Below are positions 53,501-64,000 of a stretch of DNA of 64,000 bases, piece by piece. The stretch's first letter is position 1. Each line of letters starts with the position of its first letter. The position numbers and the translations under genes are program-made. The stretch comes from Trileptium ribeirensis (lineage: Eukaryota > Nematoda > Enoplea > Enoplida > Thoracostomopsidae). The notes under the pieces are model-generated. The model was not told where the DNA came from. It searched no databases and worked only from the letters and a program-made list of their open reading frames with translations. The stretch is taken from the NCBI GenBank assembly GCA_030248225.1, contig JASANE010017374.1, forward strand, positions 1-64,000. Reading direction: 5' to 3'.

Positions 53501-56500
53501 GACGTTTTAAGACTTAGGACAAGGAATTAACGCAATACTTAGCCAGAACTAAGTGGGTGCAAATTTGGATGAGTGTCATCACTTCTTCAGTGATCCCAAA
53601 GTTACCTGTTAGTTCTCGGATCATATCAAAGCAGTAAACAGGATTAGTATGATTACTTTTTGGTGATAAGTATGATAGTATCCTTTGTAGCTACAAATCT
53701 TTAAGATTCGCAGATCAGATTCTGTTTGCCTCTTTTTCGATTGGGTATGGTCTTTAAACTGCCGAACCAAAGGCTGGATCAGCATGCCCCTTTAAAATGA
53801 CTGAATGACAAATGTAATTCCCCGAAATTGAAGTATTTTGCAAAACGGTACATTTTTCATAGCACGACCTGATTTTGAAAAGTCTTCGCTATTAAGTATA
53901 CTACCAGTTGCTTTCTCATATCAGTTAATAATGGATAGTTGCTGAGATATTGATTTTTAAAGAATGTAAATGAAGTAACCGTGAAAATTAAAAAAATTTA
54001 CTCCTAGTTCAAATGCGAGGTAAAAATTTTTGATTTATTTACGAATGTAATATTATCTAGCTGCTGAAGAAATGCCGCCATGCCGGTTTGTCTAAAACTG
54101 CTGTCATTAAATGAATTGGCTTATATATCAGTAGAGATGTCGTGACTTGATTGCTCACAGTTCTCGGTAAAAGAATTTCAGTCGTCCACACAGTTTGTCA
54201 ATATTCTATCCACGTATAAAACTGCTGACACCAAAATTGGCAGAGTTATCTGTGGAACAGTTGTGGCTTAACTCCTTCTGGTTCTTGGTAGAATCATTTC
54301 AGTCATCCGCACTGTCCGTCACTATTATATCCGCGTATAAAACTGCAATAATTAAAAATTGGAAGAGATATTTATGAAACAGATATGGCTTAGCTCCTTC
54401 TGCTCTTGGTAGAATTATTCCAGGCGTCCGCCCGTTCCATAAATATTCTATCTACGTGTAAAACTACCATCATAAAAATTGGCCGAGATATCTGTGGAAC
54501 ACTGGTCGCGTGACTCCTCCTGGTTCTCGGTAGAATTATTTCAGGCTGCCACGCTGCTCCGTCCGTCAATATTCTGACTGCGTAAATCTACCGTCATTAA
54601 AATTGGTCGAGATATCTGCGGAACAGTTATAGCTTGACTCCTTTTTGTCTCGGTAGAATCATTTCAGGCGTCCGCGCGTTCCGTCGATATTCTATCTTCG
54701 TGTAAAGCTGCCGTCATCAAAATTGGCCTAGATATCTGTGGAACAGTAATGGCGTGACTCCTCCTGGTTCTCGGTAGAATCATTTTATGCGGCGTTTACG
54801 TTATAAAGGACCCCCATGTGAAAGTTTTGTCCCCCAATGGTCTAAACCATACCATCTAGTGGTATGCGGTATATACCTACATTATATAATGCAATAGGTG
54901 GTGTATGAGACTTCATCAACGTAGCTATATTGTCTTAATCTAGCTATTGTTTTTTACTGACGTGTCAAGAACACCATACACAAACCCATTATATATTGCG
55001 TGTACATAACAGCATGGTGTAGCTAACACCATATAAAATTTATGGTGTAGTCTACACCATACTATTATCGACACTGCACTACCTATGTGTACTATCTGAA
55101 AATACCATCAGAAACACCATGGTGTCCAAGACACCATATAATTGATGTTGGAAGAGACACTATGGGTGGACAAAATTTTCACATGCGGGATCCTTTATAA
55201 CGTAAACGCTGCATTAGGCAGCACACAGTCCGTCAATATTCTGTCTACGTATAAAACTGCCGTCATCGAAATTGGCCGAATATCTGTGGAACATTTATGG
55301 CTTGACTACTCCTGCATCTCGATAGAATAATTTTAGGCATCCGCGCAGTCCGTCGATATTCTGTTCGCGTATAAAACTGCTGTCATGAAAATTGTCCGAG
55401 ATATTTGTGGAACAGTGATGGTTTGACATCTCCAGGTTCTCGATGGAATCATTCCAGGAGTCCGCGCTGTCAATCAATATCTTACCTGCGTATCAAACTG
55501 CCGTAATCAAAATTAGCCGAGATATCTGTGGCACAGTTGTAATTTAACTGCTCAAGATTCTCGGTTGAATCATTTCAGTGGTCCGCACTGTCCGTCGATA
55601 TTCTATCCGCGTATATAACTGCTATCATTAAAAATCTGCTGAGATATCTATGGAACAGATATGGCTTGACTCCTCTTGGTAGAATCATTTCAGGCGGCCA
55701 CGCCGCTCGGTCCGTCAAAATTCTGGCTGCGTATAAATCTGCCGTAATCAAAATCGGCCGAGATATCTGTGTAACAGTGTGGCTTGACTCCTTTAAGTTC
55801 TCGGTAGAATTGTTTCAGTCGTCCGCATTGTCTGTCATTCCTTCCGCGTATAAAACTGCTGGCATCAAAATTCTCCAAGATATTTGTGTAATAGTTGTGG
55901 CTTGACTCCTTCTGGTTTCGGTGGAATAATTTCAGTAGATCGCACTGTCCGGCGATATTATAAATACTGCTATCATTAAAAATTGACTGAGATACCAAGG
56001 GAACAGATATGGCTTGACTTCTCCTGCTCTCGGTAGAATCATTTCAGGCGTCTGCGCGTTCCGTCAATATTCTATCAACGCATAAAATTGCTATCATCAG
56101 AATTGGCCGAAATATCTTTGGAACAGTTGTGGCTTGACTCCTTCTGGTTCTCGGTAGAATAATTTCAGTCATCCGCACGGTTTGACAATAGTCTATTCGC
56201 ACATAACACTGCTATCATCAAAATTGGCCGAGATATATGTGGAACAGTTATAACTTCCCTTCTCCTGGCTCTCGGTGAAATCATTTAAGTCGTCTGTACT
56301 GTCCATCAATATTCTATTTGCGCATAAAATTGTTGTCATCAAAGTTGGCCGAGATATTTGAAGAAAGCTTGTGCTTTGACTCCTGCTGATTCGTCATAGA
56401 ATTATTCCAGGCGTCCGCACGGCACCCATTACTCTATCTGCGTATTGTTAAGTCGTTAAGTTTAATGCATTGCGAATTTTGATCATCTGTGGTTTGGATG

Positions 56501-59500
56501 AATATTGTTCTGAGAAAGTTTAAGTGCTCAGGAATCTGCCTGACTTCATGCGTGTGAGGTCCCATATGCGGTTCACACTTATCATGTCAAAGTTCTAGTA
56601 ACATATTAAGTGGTACTATATGAAATGATGTTTTATTGTATATAGAAACAACCATTTCGCACTACAAGGTCAATTTCTTTCCACCTCATCTGACTTGCAA
56701 TAACACAGATGTATCAATACTGTGTCCAATTAATGTAATATGTAAACCAGATGTACTCATTTCATATTTTTTATATTAATTTTAACGCAATGAGACATTT
56801 TAGAAAACGTATGTCCTGACGGTTGGTATAGCATTGCCAGTGTATGCTATTTGGATATCGGATCGGGAACTTTTTCGCAAACACAAACAAATTGCAAAAA
56901 CACTCACATCAGAGCGACAGCACCCGCTTTTACAGATGCTACAGATTACAATAACTTCATAACTTACTTGTAAGTTTACATTTTATACCCAAATAATCTT
57001 AACAAAATTTGGTGTTGTGTAAAATTTGAGAAGATTTATGAATCTAATAAATATTTATGATAGTGTTGAATTAAATAACAGTGGTTTGTTGTGTATAAAT
57101 GGATAGCCGCCCGTTTTTACAGTGTTTTTCTAATAAGTTTATTTTTGAATAAAAAGGAAGCAGATAATTTTGTGACAGTATAACTGTTGGCTTGGTCATA
57201 ATGAATCGTTATTTGCAATAGGTCTGAATTTAATAACCAAGAAACCATAACATTAGTTTGTGGTATATAATAGATTAACCTTCTGTTTTATAGTGTTTTT
57301 CTAATAAGATTACTTCTGAATAGAAAGGAGGCAGAGAACATTGTAACAGTATAACTGTTGTCTTGATCATATTATCAATTTGCCGTTTGTTGTTGCCGAT
57401 CTGCTAAATTCTGTTCGTTGAAATGGTTCTGAATTTAACTCTTACGCAAGCGGTAAAAATACTCTAAAAACCAAGTAAACTTGTAAACAGGTTTTTATGC
57501 TAAAATATTTAAACACTGGACTGATCACATATATTCAAATTAACAATCACGCAGCATATATTATAGGTGTCCACGGTCCGTCGGCTTATGGACATTTGGA
57601 CCGGCGCGCATCGGGTGACAGTGGTTATGCAGAAGCGAGGAAACGTTTCAGATATATTTTCTAGGACAGCTCATAATTTTCTCCGATTTTTCTAAAATTT
57701 TTCAAGTTTTGCTAAAATTATTCATAATTTTGTCAATTTTTCCAATTTTGCCAGTTTTTGCCAATTTTCCCAGGTTTATTGCTGAATTTTTAAAATTTTT
57801 TCAGAAATCTTTGAATTTCCATCAATTTCCCTAAAATTTTCTCGACGGGTTGAACGTGGAGGAATGGGCACGGGACCTCAAAAGGGTGTGCGTTTGGGGA
57901 GCGGTAAATATTGATTAAGGGGTGACGACACTCTGGGCTATCCAGCTATTCCCTCCTTATATGAACACCTATGCTGTATCTATATGTACGTATGACCATT
58001 ATATTGAATTAATAGATATCACATATTAATGCAATGAAATAACAGGAACGCGACTGGCCTGTACGGATCTGAAGTGTGGATAGGAATTGACGATTCAGTG
58101 ACGGAATCCGTATGGGAACATAAACAAGCGAATGGTGTTCGATGCAATGCAACGTGAGTCCAGCCTACAAAATAAAACTAATGGTCTGCTACATGCCGTT
58201 TTTGGGCCAGCGAATAGCTGTGCCACACAGAACATGACAAATACAATTACTCATACAGCATTTCTAAATTATATAAGTAGCTGGACAAGACTTGCAGAAA
58301 AAAGTTGAATATTTCGGTGGTCAACATAGTTCTTGGTATTTTAATTGATTGAAGGTAAGGCACTGGACGATTTCAATAAGCAAGCGCCGCAGAATTAATT
58401 AGCTACGCATAAATTTTACGTTTTAAAACCACACTCATGTGGAGAAAGCCTCTAGAGTAATCAGCAGTAAGTGATGTAATTAAGAAACATTCATTTTACA
58501 ACACAAACACCTTCACACGCGGCAGAACTCTGACTTCATCTTAGGCTTAGTGTAATGTAAGCCTTGTGCAAAATCAGAGGCGTACATTAAAACTTTAGGT
58601 TTCGGGTGCCAAAAGCGATATATGTTGCTTTTCAATTATTGGGTTACTATTGAGGCATTGTCTACATAAGTAGGTACTTCAAAACCTGAGATGACTTGAA
58701 TGCTACTTTTTGTTTTCTTGTGCGAACAATTTGGGTTTGAAGTTTACATATTCGAGTCAAAGATATATTGCTCTAAAAAGGTACGGAATTTGTCAAAAAA
58801 ATCTGAATTAAATGTGGCTATAAAAAACAGAGTTATTCTACCTGAGATATGAATTCGTTGTTCTGTTCCTGCGGTTTCTTTCACGCATAAAATAATAAAA
58901 AACTGATTGATGCATTGATCCATAATTGTTGCAGTATCGAACCGGATGATGCTATTTCGCGGAATAACCCGAGTTTTTTCTAATGAAAGCCTACAATTTT
59001 GCTCAATTTCCATGGTTCGGTAAATTTTGCCTGATATTGGCGTCACTATCGATAGTCATTTTCGCAACAGATATTGAGAATCTACGAAACCCGTTCTAAT
59101 TAGTATCGTAAAGTTGAAAAAAGGATCCTAGTTTTCATGCCGAGCTACACGTGCCCCTTAAGCAAACACCATAGTTAATAATGAATAGTTTTTTGCTAAA
59201 ATTCGCATTTCTGACAAAGAAAAGGACAAATGCATTAAAAACATGAAATTTATTTGGATTTGAAATTTTTTGTAAATGACTAATGTAAATGCGTTTAATG
59301 TAACATAGTTAATAGCCGTATTTACTCAAGACGAAATTAACGTACAAACGTATCTGTCCGACTTTCTAAAAATGACAGTAATATTGAACCAGTGGCTATA
59401 AGACAGCTATAATTTAGTACATGCTAGGTGTACACAATGCATTAAGTATAAACTACATCCCGAAACTAAAACAAATTGTGTATTTTAAGAAAATTTCGAA

Positions 59501-62500
59501 TTTAACACATGAAATTTAGTAAGTGTAATGTGATTTGAACAACTGGTTCTTTTTCAATATTTCCCGCCCGAATTTGGTCAATTTTGAAGATGCAGGGCTG
59601 ATTTTGGCGCCAATCAATTCAGCTCGGTGAGGCGGTTTAGAAAATACTCAGCTTACCCATATCACTGAAATTTTTTTCGATTTTTTGAGATCCCTTGGGA
59701 ACCCCAAAATTTTTTTCTTTGGAATATGGTCATGTTTGGTACCATTCGACTAGGGTTGATGAGAACAATCTACTGACGTGTAGTATATTGAAATCTGCGC
59801 CACCGTTAAAAAAGTATGAGGGCCTCAGTAACCTGAGGGGCGAAAATAAAATGCAGGCCATGCCGTTCTTGATATACTAAGCCTAAGCCTTGGTCTTAGC
59901 CTAAGCTAAGGTCCTTATATGAGACATACACTAAGCCTATGTCTAAGGCAATGTCAAGAATGCCAACGTTATATCGTACCGCCCTCAGAGTTACTTGGGC
60001 CCTCATAACTTTGTAACGGTGGCGTAGATTTCAATATACTACATACCAGTAGATTTCTCTTATCAAGCCGAGTCGAATACATGACCATATTCTGAAGAAA
60101 AAATTTATGCCCATATTCCGAAGAAAAAATTTTTAGGTTCCCAAGGGGGGCATCAAAAAATCGAAAAATATTTTTTTAGGGATATGGGTAAGATAAATAT
60201 TTTCTAAACTGCCTCATGGAGCTGAATCGATTGGTACCGAAATCAGCTCTGTATCTTCAAAATTGACAAAATTCAGGCTGGCGGATAACGAAAAGAACCG
60301 AACAAAGCACTTCATCCTATAGATACTATTCCTTTCCAAGCCCGACACGGCTCCAAGACAAAAGAAATACGTGGCTATTAATCATACTACAACAAATATA
60401 TCTAGAATTTATCGTCGATCTGGCTATGTTTTTTTCGACATGATTCGATTCAGCTTTGCGTCAAAGATGAACATTTGCTGATATCATCACCACTTTGTCA
60501 GCTATGTCAGTACTGTGACATGTTAATACTAATAAATAGATTTGGCGTAAATTTTTTACTTAAATCACACATAAGCGAGGTCCGAAATCCCCTACGATAA
60601 ATCATAAATTTCCGAAATTTTCTGATGCTCAAAATTTTTCTATTTTGCCAATATTCATCCGAGTTTTGCTTATTTTCGTCTTAGTTTTGTCTATTTTTCC
60701 CAGATTTTGCCTACGTTTGCGGAAATTTTTGCAGGCGTCGTGGCGCAAAATAGTGGTGGGAAGGGGCTGTGGGAGTGCGGAATCTCATAGCATCGAGATC
60801 GAGCTGTCATTTGATAATCGAACTGCCTCTTGAGGAAGGTTGGGTGGGCGAGAACCCGAAAGGAAAATTTTAGCTAAATTTTATTTTATATGGCTACATG
60901 GACATAAAAAGCAACAGCTTCAGCGGAGGACGCACCGGCGGCACTCTTTTCTAAAAATGTTTACAGTACACATGTTGCGCCCACAATAGTGTAATGTGTA
61001 GTATCGATATTATAAGCCTGTTCCTTTCACCTAAGCGCAAGACCTTATAAAAAGCCTTATACTATGTCAAATACTAAATCAGAAGCTGTACTTCTTTAAG
61101 GATATTAAGTTCCATTGTATATGCAACACGACTTACTGCAGACCTTTTGAGTAAAGAAGTACCGCACCGGCTAAATCGTAGTTACGTAAAATGTTCTAGG
61201 ACCAGTTCTGGCCCAGCTGCACCACCGTTTCTCGCCGTGGTACCCAGACGATCTCGGCTTTCCGACTCTTTGGTGAACCGCTGAGGCCTAAAGGAACCGA
61301 TTGGCTTAGCAGGCCGCCGGCGGGTTTACCGGGGTGTCAGGCCTGGCCACTGTAATGGGCCACGTTTATAGTGGTACGAAGCTCTCCTGAGGGAGGGTCA
61401 CCATTTAAGCCTGCTCACAGGTAATAAGGCTGACCCGGCTTTCCCTCCTTCCCTTCAAAGTTCATTTTCTTTAACATCACCCCTTCATTTTTCTGTGCTT
61501 CAGGGCGTGGGCCATCCCTCGGTTACCACCGTTTGTCCTAACCCAACCCCCTCACAAAAGGGTTGCGCTTAGGGACGCCTGGGAATCGATCCCAGGCTCC
61601 TTCACTTTGTTTGTATCCGGTTTTCCCGGTGGGGCAATAGACATCAAAAACTTATGTAGATTCTAATCAAATTTATCACTTGAGTGGTTTTTAGAGGTAG
61701 CCTCATCTACCTGATGCTTCATCGCCTCAATTTGTTTTACAAGCTTGCTGTCTTGACTTATTTCCTTCTGTTCCTAAATAATCCTATTCCGAAAGTTGCT
61801 TTGTCAAACGTGGGTGCATTTACTTATCGCTGAAGAACAAGTAAAACCACATCAGCACTTTACTGATTCAAAACACAAGCATATTCACACACCAACAAAA
61901 AACATCGATTATGTCAATGACTACAAGATTGTACCACACCGGGTACTCTAAACAATCATGTATCCCGTGATGTGATTTTCGACCATAAGGACATAGATCC
62001 CAGATTTCAAGAGTACCCAACCTAGCCCTTCTCAGCCACCGCTCCAAATTCAGCCCACTTCCGGTCACTTCCGACTTTACGTACCCCATGGCAATAATTT
62101 ACCCTTCATTATTTCTTGATAATGACATTTTCACCAGGTTTGTGTGTATGTTCCAGTTTTGTTTAAGCTGTTGAATACAACAATGGAGCCTTGCCACGAT
62201 TAGTGGACTTTTTGCCTAGGTCCTTATTCCTTAACATAGAAAATAGTTGACACCGAGACTGAGAAAAGGCCGAAAAAGAGGCCGATCCGAAGGCCAATGC
62301 CGCACCCAATGATACTCAGTGCGACGTTGCTTGTTCTCCCTAGTATCCGATGCTGATAAATATGCCGACGAGCACCTCTACCGTAGCTGCACGGCTTCAG
62401 ACTTCACGTCTAGGTTTGTAGATGTTTTAGGGACGTGTTTACTTTACAGATTTCACAAGGGCAGAAGCTCGACTATATATATGGGAGAGGTCTCGATTAC

Positions 62501-64000
62501 CTTTTCAGCAAAACAAATTTCCCGGGCCACAGTCGAAGAAAAGATTCACGAGGGCATCAACTCGAATTTTCATGGACGCTCCAGCAGATGCCTTTTGTTA
62601 CTATGTTATATTCTTTCTCCTCGACTTTAGTGTACAAATGACCACGTCTAATCCTAGCATGACTTTCTTGGCGATTCTCCAAACGCCAGTGTGTTAACTC
62701 CTGTATGCAACCGGATAGGTGTCAGACCTTGAACCACTCGCGTACCGTCAGCACACGTCGAATGGAAAACCGTTCCTTTGACAAAAGCATATAGTTTAGT
62801 GACTTGCGAACTTCCAGCGCAGCTCATCGTGAAGACGACAAGGAGAGGAGAAAGCTGTCTGTGGTCATGTAGCATGCCGCCCTATACCCGGGACAGCAAC
62901 GCCTTGTGACGATGCCGCCCATGTACCGGTAGGGTGCTCGAACCACGGAGGCCCTGGACCTATTATTGAAAATCAGCAGAGCTCCCTACCGTACCCGCAC
63001 GGTTTGGGAGTTCCCGATTATACCTTCAATTGGCTTTCGTTTAATATGAACAGAAAAATCTCACGAGGGCAACACTCGGAACTTTCTGATGACTACACAG
63101 GCCGAATTTTCGAATCTAACCGAACTGCGACCTGTGGTCGCGATTACCTCCAGAATGATTCGCTCTGTACATCTTCTTCCAATTAACCTCCATCCCTGTG
63201 AACCTCCACCCTCGTTTTTTTCTTTCTTGTTCGTTCCCATGAACCACAATCATAACACTTAAAAATGAAAACAACTACCCACCGAGAGATTACGACATAA
63301 AATGTGCCTTATGGGTAGGAGAACGAGTCGAGCTTGGCTGGGTCAAATTTTGGCGTGAATTTCTGCTATTTCTCGGGCACATGCAGTTATGGGCGCGCGG
63401 AGCATCTTTCCGACGCTCCAGCAACCGCAATGACGGCCCCAGCGATTGGAATTTCAATTTTTTTTAGATCACCCTTGCTCGCAATGTTATTTGTTTTAAG
63501 TGTTAGCTAAAACTTGTCCTCTCCTCCACCCCAAGGGCTTGTTACTACTTATACACTTGTTCACAATCTATCTGAGAGCATACATGTTATCAATATTATA
63601 GAATGCATGTCAAGACCGGTCGGTTCGAGAGCGAAGTCGCTACAAAAGGTCTCTACCCGAATTTGGGAAAATTCTGCACGGTACCCCGACCCGTCCCGAC
63701 ACGCACCACACACACAACACTACATTTTATATGCGCCATACTATTAACTTAACTATGCGCACAGGGATCAGACTTTGGGCACCGAAATCGTGAAATCGAA
63801 AAACACATGAATGATAAAAGTGTTCAATCCGCTGTCCCTGGCCCGTGCAGGTATGCATACGTCCATGCTTTGTTAAAAGCATGGCGCCATTGCACAAGCC
63901 AAAATTTGGGATCGACCGGATACCAATAAACTGAATTCCCGGATTTTCATTGTAATACGAAAAATCAAGCACGCGCATAACGGGCTGGTGGAGCGTGATT

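Overview
This window looks like nuclear DNA of an invertebrate animal. It is AT-rich and gene-sparse. Coding is confined to short exons separated by long introns with GT/AG borders and short acceptors of the TTTTAG/TTTCAG/TTGTAG type. The protein families seen are extracellular or membrane families of animals: Ly6/uPAR (LU) modules, C-type lectin-like domains (CTLD) and a DEG/ENaC channel. No operons, ribosome binding sites or CRISPR arrays were seen. The acceptors plus DEG/ENaC and lectin content would fit a nematode, but that is inference and the species is not identified. Nearly all long open frames in the window are chance frames or shadows. The real exons were found by combining domain motifs with matching intron phases.

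Layout. (1) About 1.4-15.0 kb, minus strand: seven exons with mutually compatible phases make one secreted or surface protein. It has a signal peptide (14991), a ten-cysteine LU module (exons at 11.2 and 9.5 kb), a Pro/Gln-rich linker (7.5 and 6.5 kb) and a second ten-cysteine LU module (4.0 and 1.6 kb). The 3' end is not found. (2) 15-25 kb: repeats and anonymous AT-rich DNA. (3) 25.2-31.9 kb: a visibly GC-richer stretch with a class II tRNA-like sequence preceded by two covarying hairpins, microsatellites and an approximately 180-bp tandem repeat. (4) 34.6-36.3 kb: a dense cluster of TTCGCGAA palindromes. (5) 37.5-38.0 kb: a dead Merlin-type (IS1595-like) transposase. (6) 43.4-46.7 kb, plus strand: the N-terminal half of a DEG/ENaC channel. 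(7) 48.3-58.2 kb, plus strand: five exons of three CTLDs, probably one multi-lectin-domain protein. Its introns carry a mariner-like relic, an approximately 120-bp satellite of about 16 copies and a small inverted-repeat transposon nested inside that satellite. (8) 59.5-60.3 kb: a 755-bp fold-back element. (9) 61-64 kb: a second GC-richer, repeat-rich stretch sharing a repeat with region 3.

The genes do not form a pathway. The LU and CTLD loci are both modular extracellular proteins built from phase 1-1 exon units, the pattern expected from module shuffling or tandem duplication. The most unusual non-coding structures are the TTCGCGAA cluster with a compensatory palindrome change, the covarying hairpin pair beside the tRNA-like sequence, and the nested transposon packed with ACACCAT palindromes.
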